DNA of 64,000 nt from Candidatus Opimibacter skivensis (GTDB taxonomy: Bacteria > Bacteroidota > Bacteroidia > Chitinophagales > Saprospiraceae), in contig JADKGY010000029.1 in the NCBI GenBank assembly GCA_016722045.1, forward strand, positions 186,001 through 250,000, given 5' to 3'. Position numbers and translations under genes: made by a program. The notes under the pieces are model-generated. The model saw only the letters and a list, made by a program, of their open reading frames with translations. It had not been told where the DNA came from and searched no databases. This document shows, piece after piece, positions 8,216 to 15,900 of this stretch (positions are counted from its first letter, which is position 1; each line of letters starts with the position of its first letter).

Positions 8216-10258
8216 TCATCTCACCACCACAAACTTCTCCCTCAACATTTTTCCATTATCACTCTTCAATGTGATAACATACGTCCCTGCAGCAAGTGAT
8301 GAAATATTAATTTCGTTTTTATCATCAACCATCGTAGTCAATCGCAGCGTTCCTGTCATATCAGCGATTTCAACTTTGCCATTGAAATGTTGCAGAAAGG
8401 TTGAAGTGATGTGAATTCTTTGATCTGCAGGATTTGGAACGATTGAAATTGTATTGGTCACAACTTCATTTGTTGCCGTCGTCATACACACACCGGGAAG
8501 ATTATCATCCATCCACGCCAGTCGTCCGGCGATCCAGTTTTTCATGTAATCAATTTCTTCCTGGTAGGTCTGTCCTACAAAATTATTTGGCCACACATAA
8601 ATACCAAGGATAGGCCAATGATCATAATTCCTGGTCACTACACTATTAAATTCTGCAGCCATGCTGTCCACATAATGCAATATGGATGTATTGCTCAATA
8701 CACTCTGGCGAAGAGACTGATATCTGCATTGCAATTTGTTTTGAAAAAAAGTATCTTGTAGCAATCGTGGCCACCAAAGCGGTGTATTCCCACATGCACC
8801 ACTATCATCATACGCCCAGCCTTCCAGATTTTGCGAATTGCAATAATCTACATTGCCATAGCAAAGATTGAAATCCCATAGTGGACCGAAATGGAGCAAT
8901 GAATCTTTCGAATCGCGATCCTTGTACATGTAGGTACTTAATCTGTATCCATCTACATTATGTCCGAGTTCATTGATGATAAAGTAATCAACAGTTGAAG
9001 GCACATCAAGATATCGTCTGTAGCCCTTTTGAGCATCCTGAAAATCGTCACCATACAGAGATGATTCGAAGCCATGGAAAAAATTCTGAATGTAGTCTTT
9101 TTGAGGTTGCTGAAGATCGGGGCCTGAAGGATCTTCATACACTATTCTGACTTCGTTGACCTGGTCTGTACCGAGATGTTGAGACACGAAAAAAGTCCCT
9201 TCACCATCATCTCTGTCCACTTTGAGGATATATCCTCCTGTCTTTTTTTCGCCTGTTGTATCTGAAGCCGTAAGCTTGGCTATGTTAACCCTGTTCTTAT
9301 CGCGTTTGATTTTTTCTTCCACACAATACACACCCTGGTAATCACTATTGATAAACAACTCCACAAATTTTGTGCGGGGCGCATATCTTCCTTCTTCATT
9401 GCCAAGTTTGTATGTCAGTGCATCACGTATAAAACTTTTATCAGTGTATGGTGCATACAATATCCAGTCTTCTTCTTTGGGAAGACCCAGTAGTGGAACC
9501 TCCAGTTTGCCGCCCACAGAATCACGTGTTTCCATGCCGAAGTTTTTCTTTGGAAACATTTGTGATGAGGCACCTCGTACTTCGATGCCCATATACCCAT
9601 CAAAGACGGGTGTATCGGTGAGATGATTCATTAAACCAGGGCCATTGTCGATGACTTTTATTTTACCATCGATCTTAGGTTCATTCGGTATCGTAATGTT
9701 ATCGGTCGTGAGAAGAATGATTGGAAATTTAGAGGATTGAAATGGTATCGGAGCAGCAGCACCCGATCCGAATGTCAGACTCCAGTCAAACAACTCGCCT
9801 GAGTCTGCATAAGGGTATTGATCGAGAATGCGAAGAGTCCATATGCCATTTCCGGAATGCCCATTATTAGCCTCACCCAGTGAAGTAAACGGACGATAAC
9901 TACCTGTGAATGGTGGAACTGCTTTGAGAATATGATCAGCAGCCTGCATATCGAAACATGTATTTGTATAATTATCCCCATCATTACCCATTGAAGCGGA
10001 CAGCATCATGTTAGTCCCATCGGGAGCGATGAGCCTAATGTCAAGATCTGAATCCCAGGTATGTATCGCATTGATACATACATCTATCAGACCGTGATCA
10101 GGTGTGAGTACACCAGGCGAAAGTCCCTGCACATCAATTGTATAAACACTTTGATTATTGTCATCGAAGATCGGGCCACCGACACCAGTGAAGGTTTGGC
10201 TGTAGGCAGATGAAATAATGAATACAAAGAAGAAGAAAGGGAGTAGGGTAAATTTCAT
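8216..10258 (-). CDS. Secreted CotH-kinase protein with P-domain and T9SS tail
   Basis: A 680-residue exported protein. A signal peptide (1-20, ending SAYSQ) leads into a proprotein-convertase-type P domain (about 25-165, including DLDIRLIAPDGT and GNGIWTLRILD). A CotH domain follows (about 190-560), with FPIILLTTDN, EVRGASSQMFPKKNFG, YAPYTDKSFIRD and GGYILKVDRDDGEG. CotH in spores is an atypical protein kinase; in Bacteroidota surface proteins its substrate is unknown. A T9SS tail ends the protein (VPNPADQRIHI to MLREKFVVVR). It is convergent with lysC across the five-hairpin element and appears monocistronic. Confidence 0.9.
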   Translation of the reverse strand: MKFTLLPFFFFVFIISSAYSQTFTGVGGPIFDDNNQSVYTIDVQGLSPGVLTPDHGLIDVCINAIHTWDSDLDIRLIAPDGTNMMLSASMGNDGDNYTNTCFDMQAADHILKAVPPFTGSYRPFTSLGEANNGHSGNGIWTLRILDQYPYADSGELFDWSLTFGSGAAAPIPFQSSKFPIILLTTDNITIPNEPKIDGKIKVIDNGPGLMNHLTDTPVFDGYMGIEVRGASSQMFPKKNFGMETRDSVGGKLEVPLLGLPKEEDWILYAPYTDKSFIRDALTYKLGNEEGRYAPRTKFVELFINSDYQGVYCVEEKIKRDKNRVNIAKLTASDTTGEKKTGGYILKVDRDDGEGTFFVSQHLGTDQVNEVRIVYEDPSGPDLQQPQKDYIQNFFHGFESSLYGDDFQDAQKGYRRYLDVPSTVDYFIINELGHNVDGYRLSTYMYKDRDSKDSLLHFGPLWDFNLCYGNVDYCNSQNLEGWAYDDSGACGNTPLWWPRLLQDTFFQNKLQCRYQSLRQSVLSNTSILHYVDSMAAEFNSVVTRNYDHWPILGIYVWPNNFVGQTYQEEIDYMKNWIAGRLAWMDDNLPGVCMTTATNEVVTNTISIVPNPADQRIHITSTFLQHFNGKVEIADMTGTLRLTTMVDDKNEINISSLAAGTYVITLKSDNGKMLREKFVVVR

Positions 10259-10612
10259 AAAGGGAGATTGAGGGTCCTAATGTAAGCAATTGGCAAAGAG
10301 CAAAAAGCAATTGGCAATAAGCAAATCTGAGTAACCGACTAAATCTGAAGTCAAAAAGAGGACGCGGATTTATTAGGAAAAATTATGATCTATTAAGATT
10401 GATCTAATTAATTGCCCATTAAATCAATACGTCTCCTTGATCATTCAAGTTCAAAGAATTAAGATCTCAGCTTTGTACCCGAAATCAAATCATACCAAAT
10501 CATAATTTTTCCTCATAAATCCGCGTCCTCATTTTTAGATTAAGGAGTCAGACCAATTCCCTTAGACCCATTTTACCTATATTTATCCCGTCAACGAGAA
10601 TAGTCAAAATTT
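10259..10612. other. Divergent intergenic region (CotH protein / acyl-CoA dehydrogenase)
   Basis: Both promoters of the divergent pair must lie here. The left end contains heptamer-like repeats (GGCAAAGAGCAAAAAGCAATTGGCAATAAGCAA). The middle is taken up by the long inverted repeat described separately. No small gene is apparent. Confidence 0.5.
10353..10536. repeat. Long near-perfect inverted repeat (37-bp arms, about 110-bp centre)
   Basis: The left arm (10353-10389) and right arm (10499-10536) are reverse complements over about 37 bases with two or three mismatches; both contain GAGGACGCGGATTTAT and GGAAAAATTATGAT. The centre has no coding potential. The structure fits a MITE-like element or a large stem RNA. 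No target-site duplication is evident. Confidence 0.7.
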
Positions 10613-11764
10613 ATGTCCCCAGAGAAACAAACCCTTGTAGATCAACACATTATCCAGGATTCTGCCCGCCAGTTCGCACAGACGTACATCCTTCCGCATG
10701 TTATGGAATGGGATGAAACTCAGGTCTTTCCGATGGGTCTGATGCATCAGCTTGGCGACCATGGTTTCCTGGGCGTCTTGATTCCTGAGGAATATGGAGG
10801 TGCAGGTCTGGGTTATCAGGAATACATCACGATCATCACGGAGATCGCGAAGGTGTGTGGCTCAATCGGGCTTTCGCTGGCGGCACACAATTCACTGTGC
10901 ACGAATCATATCTATACGTTTGGCAATGAAGAGCAGCGACAGCGCTGGGTCACGAAGCTCGCTACCGGTGAATGGATCGGTGCCTGGGGACTGACCGAAC
11001 CGAATACGGGAAGTGATGCGATGCGAATGCAGTGCACTGCTGTGAAAGATGGTGATGAGTGGGTGCTGAATGGAACGAAATGTTGGATCACACATGGTAA
11101 GTCAGGACATGTAGCGGTGGTCATCGCGCGTACAGGTGATCTGCTGGATAGTCATGGCATGACGGCGTTTGTAGTGGAGAGAGGGACAGCCGGATTTAAA
11201 GCCGGCAAGAAAGAAAACAAATTAGGCATGCGTGCCTCTGAGACAGCGGAGATGATCTTTGAAGATTGTCGTATTCCTGCTTCAAATATGCTAGGCAAAG
11301 AAGGTGATGGATTCATCCAATCCATGAAGATCCTTGATGGTGGACGGATATCTATCGGTTCGCTCGCACTCGGTATCGCGAAAGGTGCGTATGAAGCATC
11401 TGTGAAATATTCGCAGGAGAGACAACAGTTTGGAAAACCGATCTCGAGTTTTCAGGCGATCAGTTTTAAACTTGCAGATATGGCGGTGAAGATTGAAGCT
11501 GCTGAAATGTTACTTCGCAAAGCTGCCCATCTGAAAATGACTGGCCAGCATGCGACCAAGCTTGCTGCGATGGCTAAATATTATGCATCGGAGATAAGTG
11601 TACAGATCTCTACCGATGCTGTGCAGATCTTTGGAGGATATGGTTATACGAAAGATTTTCCTGTGGAAAAATTTTATCGGGATAGTAAGTTGTGTACGAT
11701 TGGAGAGGGGACGAGTGAGATACAGAAGATTGTGATTGCGAGGGAGATATTGAAGGATCTGTGA
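10613..11764 (+). CDS. Acyl-CoA dehydrogenase
   Basis: FAD enzyme that oxidises an acyl-CoA to the 2,3-enoyl-CoA, passing electrons to ETF. The three-domain layout is complete in 383 residues: an N-terminal helical domain, the beta domain with WGLTEPNTGSDA and GTKCWITHG, and a C-terminal helical domain with QERQQFGKPISSFQAI and QIFGGYGYTKDFPVEKFYRD. The catalytic glutamate sits in IGEGTSEIQ at the C-terminus. The exact chain-length class cannot be read from the sequence; it resembles short/branched-chain enzymes. The stop codon TGA lies inside a GATC octamer tract. Confidence 0.93.
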   Translation: MSPEKQTLVDQHIIQDSARQFAQTYILPHVMEWDETQVFPMGLMHQLGDHGFLGVLIPEEYGGAGLGYQEYITIITEIAKVCGSIGLSLAAHNSLCTNHIYTFGNEEQRQRWVTKLATGEWIGAWGLTEPNTGSDAMRMQCTAVKDGDEWVLNGTKCWITHGKSGHVAVVIARTGDLLDSHGMTAFVVERGTAGFKAGKKENKLGMRASETAEMIFEDCRIPASNMLGKEGDGFIQSMKILDGGRISIGSLALGIAKGAYEASVKYSQERQQFGKPISSFQAISFKLADMAVKIEAAEMLLRKAAHLKMTGQHATKLAAMAKYYASEISVQISTDAVQIFGGYGYTKDFPVEKFYRDSKLCTIGEGTSEIQKIVIAREILKDL

Positions 11765-11803
11765 TCGAGTGATCGAGTGATCTGGTGATCTGGTGATCAG
11801 TAA
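11757..11803 (+). repeat. GATC octamer tandem repeat at a stop codon, copy 2
   Basis: Units of GATCGAGT and GATCTGGT run through the TGA of the acyl-CoA dehydrogenase gene and give six GATC sites in under 50 bases. They are the reverse complement of the octamers at 5174-5213. Confidence 0.8.
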
Positions 11804-11867
11804 TCAGTATTTCAGGATTAAGTTGGTGGTTTTTAGAAAGTGGACAAGTTATTGGTCCTTCCCTGAT

Positions 11868-12670
11868 TCAAAATTTCAATTTTTTAACCTGTCTCATCAC
11901 TTCTCTTTCTACCTGTTCAAAATCTGGTAAGTCTTTTATTTGTTCTCTCAATGAACCCTGCCACCGGGCTTTATATTGAGGTAGTCTCTGTGCAATTGAT
12001 TTGGGAAAATTGACAGCAGACAAACCTTTGCTTTTGCATTTTGTTTCGAATTCAATTAAGTAATCCTCCATTGCCATTTGGTGTTCCTCCAGTAAATACC
12101 AAAGATCATAGAAATCGCGTGCTTCCATCCGCTGCATGACACAACGCATTTTCTCTACTAAAACCTCTTCCAAGGGATAACAAAGTAATTGATGATTTTC
12201 TAAATCTGAATAGTTGATCAGAACATTTTTTGTAACCGGCTTAAAAACAAGATGTTCGCTTCTGGAAATATCCACCTTTACTTTTTTATTACCACCCTGG
12301 CCACCTAAAGGACCTCTATAGTTGATATAAAAATTAATGCCTCCATCATCGTGCTCATTGTTATCAATGATTTCAAGTGGAATATTGGCTTCATCACGAA
12401 TAAATATAAAAACCTCTTCGAACCATGTAAATATCTCTTCATTGGTGATATCAGGATTGATCAATGTAAAATCCAGATCTTCTGAAAACCGGTAGTCTTC
12501 AAAGTAGACTTTCTTTAATACAGTTCCACCCTTGAATACGATTGCCTCAGAGAGAGGTGTTTGTTGGGATATTCCTTTCAGCAGCCAGGAAAGCACATAG
12601 TCTTTCTCTATCTGTGCATCACGAACTCCAGATAATGTTGCATTTTTTGAATCTCGCCGGGCTTTATCAT
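11868..12670 (-). CDS. AbiEii-type nucleotidyltransferase toxin (type IV TA), one-base frameshift near the N-terminus
   Basis: Toxin of an AbiE system; the family is a minimal nucleotidyltransferase, and relatives modify tRNA. The core motif FKGGTVLKKVYF followed by RFSEDLDF gives the GS and DxD active-site elements (about residues 45-70 of the restored protein). The natural start is the ATG at 12670, which overlaps the antitoxin stop (ATGA) and gives MIKPGEIQK. That frame then breaks at an A-run (plus-strand T-run 12643-12648). One added A restores GVRDAQIEKDYVLSWLL, a typical AbiEii start, and a full protein of about 267 residues. As the sequence stands, only a GTG at 12596 could start the remaining frame, which would omit the conserved N-terminus. 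Confidence 0.85.
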
Positions 12671-13488
12671 GTGTAAATTGCAGAGGTAATTGTTTCTGTT
12701 TCTACGTTTTGCTGAATGCTCCAGCGACTGCTTCGTTTACCGGTTTTAGGTAATTCTGTATCGAGCACTACGTACGACCTTGTTTTTAACTTTTGTAAAT
12801 CATCCAGAATTTTTGTTTTGATTTCAAGAGTTTCCAAAAGAAACCCCAATCGTTTTATGATTGCCTGTGAATTGAATTTTTTGGCATAATCCAAAAGTAG
12901 GTTGAAGTTGATTTTGTCTCTTGACACATAGAGTGCTCTTGCCACTTCAACGATACCGCACGCATAGTCTGGTTTGAACAGGCAATCAATAAATGTTTTA
13001 TCCAGGTCTGAACAGGGCACTTTGTTAAAGCTGTCCACCCAGACTTTCGTGCTGCCAAAGAAGTGTTTAGTGTTATGATAGATGAATTGAAAATTAATAT
13101 TCCTGATGAGGATCTCAGAAGGTCTAATTTGACTCGAGACTACAATTTGTTCTTTCAAAGAAGGCTGCGTTATGAGTTTATGAATCTCCATGGCCGAATA
13201 ATAGCCAATGTAGTATTCAGCATTCTTAACCAGATATTCAGCCAGCAAATGCCAGTCAGGCATGAATGTCTCCGGGTCTTGTTCAAAAGGGATGATATAA
13301 TAAAGGCCATCCTTTACTCTCATTAATAGTCCCCTCTTTGTCATGTCACCCAGCAACTCTCTAATTGTACTGTCCTTAGTACCTGGTAAGGCTTTAAGTG
13401 CTTCATTATAGTCAAAACAAAGCTTGTTCTGCCCATTAAAATAGGATAGAATGAGGCTTGATTGATATGATACTGTTTTATGTTTCAT
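12667..13488 (-). CDS. AbiEi-type antitoxin and transcriptional repressor
   Basis: Antitoxin partner of the AbiEii gene downstream (ATGA overlap). It has 273 residues. The N-terminal part (about 20-75) is a winged-helix domain, including DSTIRELLGDMTKRGLLMRV and the GLYYI turn; the C-terminal domain includes YHNTKHFFGSTKVWV and LDKTFIDCLFKPDYACGI, typical of AbiEi. The start is placed at ATG 13488 (MKHKTVSYQSS); the frame runs on upstream to 13548, but that stretch crosses an operator palindrome. Two palindromes upstream fit the known negative autoregulation of abiE operons by AbiEi. Confidence 0.88.
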   Translation of the reverse strand: MKHKTVSYQSSLILSYFNGQNKLCFDYNEALKALPGTKDSTIRELLGDMTKRGLLMRVKDGLYYIIPFEQDPETFMPDWHLLAEYLVKNAEYYIGYYSAMEIHKLITQPSLKEQIVVSSQIRPSEILIRNINFQFIYHNTKHFFGSTKVWVDSFNKVPCSDLDKTFIDCLFKPDYACGIVEVARALYVSRDKINFNLLLDYAKKFNSQAIIKRLGFLLETLEIKTKILDDLQKLKTRSYVVLDTELPKTGKRSSRWSIQQNVETETITSAIYT

Positions 13489-13495
13489 AGTAATT

Positions 13496-13516
13496 TTGTC
13501 AGTTTTAACCTGACTA
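13496..13516 (-). promoter_or_regulatory. Proximal AbiEi operator (imperfect palindrome)
   Basis: GTCAGTTT followed by TAACCTGAC, ending 8 bases from the antitoxin ATG. It is the weaker copy of the palindrome at 13578-13602. Both are followed by a TATTTGATA/TATTGATA sequence. Binding here would block the antitoxin-toxin transcript. Confidence 0.65.
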
Positions 13517-13577
13517 TATTGATACGAAAGATAAGTAAAATATATCAATCTTCAAGAATTATTATATTTTATAGCAA

Positions 13578-13602
13578 ATATGTCAGGTTTAACCTGACAT
13601 AT
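13578..13602 (-). promoter_or_regulatory. Distal AbiEi operator (perfect 12-bp-arm palindrome)
   Basis: ATATGTCAGGTT, one central T, then AACCTGACATAT. Its centre lies about 84 bases from the proximal copy, roughly eight helical turns, which would allow the two sites to be bound on the same face. Confidence 0.7.
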
Positions 13603-13684
13603 TTGATATGAAGATACGTTCAAACATAAAAAACCAAACTCCCCTGCTAGGTTGACCGTTCGAATATCTCAGACCTCGAATGTC

Positions 13685-13735
13685 CTTTTTTCACAAGTCT
13701 GGGTGGTTGCAAAACACCCCGACTTGTGAAAAAAG
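13685..13735. repeat. Hairpin with 15-bp outer stem, family GTCGGGG..CCCCGAC
   Basis: CTTTTTTCACAAGTC (13685-13699) pairs with GACTTGTGAAAAAAG (13721-13735), and the inner part closes further through GGGTG/CACCC. On the minus strand the core GTCGGGGTGTTTTGCAACC matches the hairpin at 22315-22341. It could terminate transcription in either direction. Confidence 0.7.
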
Positions 13736-13811
13736 TGATCTTCCTAAGCCTTAGCCTTAATTGGTTATTGCTTATTGCCTATTGCCTAGGGGGATTTTGC
13801 AATACTTGTAA

Positions 13812-13961
13812 GATGGCCTCGGGCATTGCTTCATTGGAGGTGGATGTGATGAAGAAACTGTCAGGATGATGAAAAAAATGCCAAAATGGATCCCTGCTGT
13901 AAAAGAAGGCCGGAAGGTTAATTGTCAGTATACGTTGCCGGTGAAGTTTGTTTTGCGCTAG
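13812..13961 (+). pseudogene. TonB C-terminal domain relic 1
   Basis: Fifty codons after an in-frame TAA read FIGGGCDEETVRMMKKMPKW, then IPAVKEGRKVNCQYTLPVKF and VLR-stop. This is the hallmark end of Bacteroidota energy-transducer TonB proteins (GGGCDEEA.RV...MPKW.PG...G..V...YTLPV.F). The rest of TonB is missing. A second, shorter relic is at 15717-15818. Confidence 0.85.
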
Positions 13962-13991
13962 TTCTCAGGGACTAACTTCTGAAGCAAATTT

Positions 13992-14021
13992 TGTCCAGTT
14001 TTTTTAGTAATAAACTGGACA
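13992..14021. promoter_or_regulatory. 30-bp palindrome TGTCCAGTTT-N10-AAACTGGACA, copy 1
   Basis: Ten-base perfect arms around TTTTAGTAAT. It follows TonB relic 1 by 30 bases and lies 39 bases beyond the 3' end of the minus-strand toxin gene. Identical copies are at 15849-15878 and 17048-17077. The third copy sits in the promoter of an antitoxin gene, so the sequence is probably an antitoxin operator. Confidence 0.75.
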
Positions 14022-14060
14022 TTTATTTACATAGAGACATGTTAATAAAAATTACATTTA

Positions 14061-14978
14061 TTATTTAAGAGATTTAACCAGCATCCCAAATCGTTCCAAA
14101 GCCATATCATATGTGATCCTTTGTTCTCTTGAACCAAAACACATGTTGATGACAAAGTTCTCGTATTCGTCCCGGTATTCCTGATCAGTCTTGAGGATGT
14201 GCAGCACCTCATTTGCCGCAATGGATAAATCTGCGTTTCCATGGGTACCTCTTTTTTGATGATCAATTGCATATGTGCTAATCAGGTTTTCCTTTATTGA
14301 ATTCAAGTCCTGACCTGGTACTCCAAGCAATGGATGTAGATCGTGCAAATGCCTGATCATTGTTTTATCATCATCAGGATCGTTTCGATCGCACCCTGAG
14401 ACTCGCCAAATCAAAGCACTAGCTTTATCTATTGTGGTCTCCATCAAGGAAAGACAATCTATGGATGCGAGATTCACCGGCAGATAATCTCCGATGATAG
14501 GTTTAATAGTTCTTATTTCAATTCCTGGTAAATAATGATCAGCAAAAGTGCAATCGATTTTTATTTCAGGACGCAATGAAGAGTGATCGCCAAAACGATT
14601 TTCATATTTGATCATGGTGCTGAAAAACCGGCTACTATCCCTGGAAACAAACGTGTCCTCAAGTATTTTCAGATCAGGTATTTTATCTAGCTCTTCAAGA
14701 AACTTTTCTCTGAAGTCTCTCAGTTGTTGTCTGGATTGTTTTTTTCCATCCTTATTGATTATCCTGAAATCGGCATCTTCGGAAAACCTGTTAATGAGCC
14801 GATGCCCCTGCAAAAGTGAGGTGCCTCCACAAAAAACGATGGTGAATTTATCATCCTTGAGTTGTGAAAGTGCATCGACAATACGTGAAACATGCCAGTC
14901 TTTTTCTAAAAAAACCGGCTCAGTGGATAATTCAATAGCGATATCCTGGATATCTTTTTTATTGGGGGACACGTTCAT
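14061..14978 (-). CDS. AbiEii/AbiGii-type nucleotidyltransferase toxin, second module
   Basis: About 305 residues. The motif VFCGGTSLLQGHRLINRFSE then DADFRI is the nucleotidyltransferase signature (residues about 45-72), and DKASALIWRVSG is a further conserved helix. It belongs to the longer AbiEii/AbiGii branch and is not a close relative of the toxin at 11868-12670. The start is set at ATG 14978 (MNVSPNKKD), overlapping the antitoxin end by 20 bases; an ATG at 14999 is also possible. The overlap implies coupled translation with the DUF6088 gene. Predicted role: growth arrest or phage defence when the antitoxin is lost. Confidence 0.85.
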   Translation of the reverse strand: MNVSPNKKDIQDIAIELSTEPVFLEKDWHVSRIVDALSQLKDDKFTIVFCGGTSLLQGHRLINRFSEDADFRIINKDGKKQSRQQLRDFREKFLEELDKIPDLKILEDTFVSRDSSRFFSTMIKYENRFGDHSSLRPEIKIDCTFADHYLPGIEIRTIKPIIGDYLPVNLASIDCLSLMETTIDKASALIWRVSGCDRNDPDDDKTMIRHLHDLHPLLGVPGQDLNSIKENLISTYAIDHQKRGTHGNADLSIAANEVLHILKTDQEYRDEYENFVINMCFGSREQRITYDMALERFGMLVKSLK

Positions 14979-15372
14979 AGACGATCTCGGAAGCCCCATA
15001 CCTGATTTTCCTGCTAACTCTGTCCTTTATCCCGATTACACGGCCTGTTGGTACCTGGGTTGATTTTCTTTCGTTATACAATCTTTCAAAATAAGTGGGT
15101 GCGGTTTTGACGCCGAGTTTACTCAAGGCTTCCCTTGCTAATTCAGGCAAGGAAGCTACAGGCTGGGTTTTATTGAATAGATTGGAATAAGAAGCTTTTG
15201 CATAAATCCCATATCCGATCTTTACAACCTCTCCATTGCTGATAAGGCTGCGCAAGACACGACCTACCTGATCCCGACCCCCAAGATCGACAAAGTCAGC
15301 AGGCAGGAATACATTGTCCCTGCTCCGACTGATGCGGTATTTTACCTTGCTTTCCAGTGTTTTAAGTCTCAT
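14959..15372 (-). CDS. DUF6088 / AbiEi-like antitoxin
   Basis: 137 residues. The N-terminal winged-helix-like part contains VFLPADFVDLGGRDQVGRVL, then RSLISNGEVVKIGYGIYAKA; a short C-terminal part contains PTGRVIGIKDRVSRKIRYG. This is the usual small antitoxin (DUF6088, related to AbiEi domain I) encoded upstream of AbiEii toxins. It overlaps the toxin gene. A possible minus-strand promoter box TATATTTG lies at 15410-15417. Confidence 0.85.
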   Translation of the reverse strand: MRLKTLESKVKYRISRSRDNVFLPADFVDLGGRDQVGRVLRSLISNGEVVKIGYGIYAKASYSNLFNKTQPVASLPELAREALSKLGVKTAPTYFERLYNERKSTQVPTGRVIGIKDRVSRKIRYGASEIVYERVPQ

Positions 15373-15409
15373 GATATTCCTTTTAACGGCAGAAGCTTGA
15401 TGTTAGTTG

Positions 15410-15417
15410 CAAATATA
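15410..15417 (-). promoter_or_regulatory. Putative Bacteroidota -7 box (TAnnTTTG) for the second AbiE module
   Basis: TATATTTG on the minus strand, about 40 bases before the ATG at 15372. A TTG at about 13 bases upstream is closer than the usual -33 spacing, so this is tentative. Confidence 0.35.
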
Positions 15418-15584
15418 CGACATTTTAAAACAATAAATACTCTTATATACTATTGAATATCAATTAATTATAAACATAAAATAAATATGGTGAGAACCGG
15501 GAAGTAGCATACAGAAATTGAGATGCCGGATAAAAGGATACCAGACGCCGAACTCTATGAACATTAAATCGATCTACCTATTTT

Positions 15585-15715
15585 ATATTGCCATTTGCCT
15601 TTTGCCTATTGCTCATTGCTTATTGCCTATTGATTATTGCCTATTGCTCATTGCCCATTGCTTATTGCTTATTGCCTATTGCCTCTTCTGCCCTTTCCGC
15701 CTCTTCTGCCTTTTC
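15585..15715 (+). repeat. Heptamer tandem repeat (ATTGCCT/ATTGCTT), grading into CCTCTTCTG units
   Basis: About a dozen units of ATTGCCT, ATTGCTT or ATTGCTC, then CCTCTTCTGCC-type units, running directly into TonB relic 2. A shorter ATTGCCT tract precedes TonB relic 1 (13762-13790). Confidence 0.8.
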
Positions 15716-15716
15716 T

Positions 15717-15818
15717 GTCAGGATGATGTAAAAAATGCCAAATTGGATCCCTGCTGTCAATGAAGGCCGGAAGGTAAATTGTCAGTTTACGTTGCCGGTT
15801 AAGTTTGTTTTAAGATAG
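15717..15818 (+). pseudogene. TonB C-terminal domain relic 2 (with in-frame stop)
   Basis: Aligns base for base with relic 1 from VRMM onward, but has a TAA after VRMM and then KMPNWIPAVNEGRKVNCQFT and LPVKFVLR-stop. Its 5' end is replaced by simple repeats. The following 60 bases, including the palindrome, also match relic 1, giving a direct repeat of about 160 bases. Confidence 0.85.
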
Positions 15819-15848
15819 ATCTCAGGGACTAACTTTTGAAGCAAATTT

Positions 15849-15878
15849 TGTCCAGTTTTTTTAGTAATAAACTGGACA
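15849..15878. promoter_or_regulatory. 30-bp palindrome TGTCCAGTTT-N10-AAACTGGACA, copy 2
   Basis: Identical to copies 1 and 3. It lies 22 bases from the stop codon of the minus-strand zeta-like toxin gene and has no gene start next to it. Confidence 0.75.
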
Positions 15879-15900
15879 TTTATTTATAGAACCCAAAGGA

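Larger units (their letters stand above)
13489..14060. other. Gene-free stretch between two AbiE modules
   Basis: It holds the two AbiEi operators, a GTTCGAATATCTC/CTCGAATGTCC segment related to the tandem repeat at 29815-30000, a strong hairpin (13685-13735), a short ATTGCCT tract (about 13762-13790), a TonB relic and a 30-bp palindrome. No intact gene is present. Confidence 0.7.
15373..15900. other. Gene-free stretch between AbiE module 2 and the zeta-like toxin
   Basis: Contains the AT-rich promoter region of the DUF6088 gene, a long tract of ATTGCCT heptamers, TonB relic 2 and the second 30-bp palindrome. An 81-codon frame across the heptamers is a repeat artefact. Confidence 0.65.

Noticed and set aside
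12596..12598. GTG as the natural start of the first AbiEii toxin
   Set aside because: The conserved sequence GVRDAQIEKDY lies upstream in the same frame, and the coupled ATG at 12670 fits once a homopolymer indel is allowed.
15518..15763. 81-codon plus-strand frame
   Set aside because: It reads the ATTGCCT heptamers and runs out of frame into TonB relic 2.
15849..15878. Ordinary intrinsic terminator
   Set aside because: The arms are AT/GC mixed without a following T-tract in the right place, and the identical third copy lies in a promoter.
13812..15882. Composite transposon bounded by direct repeats
   Set aside because: No transposase and no terminal inverted repeats; the repeats are TonB-tail relics plus an operator-like palindrome.
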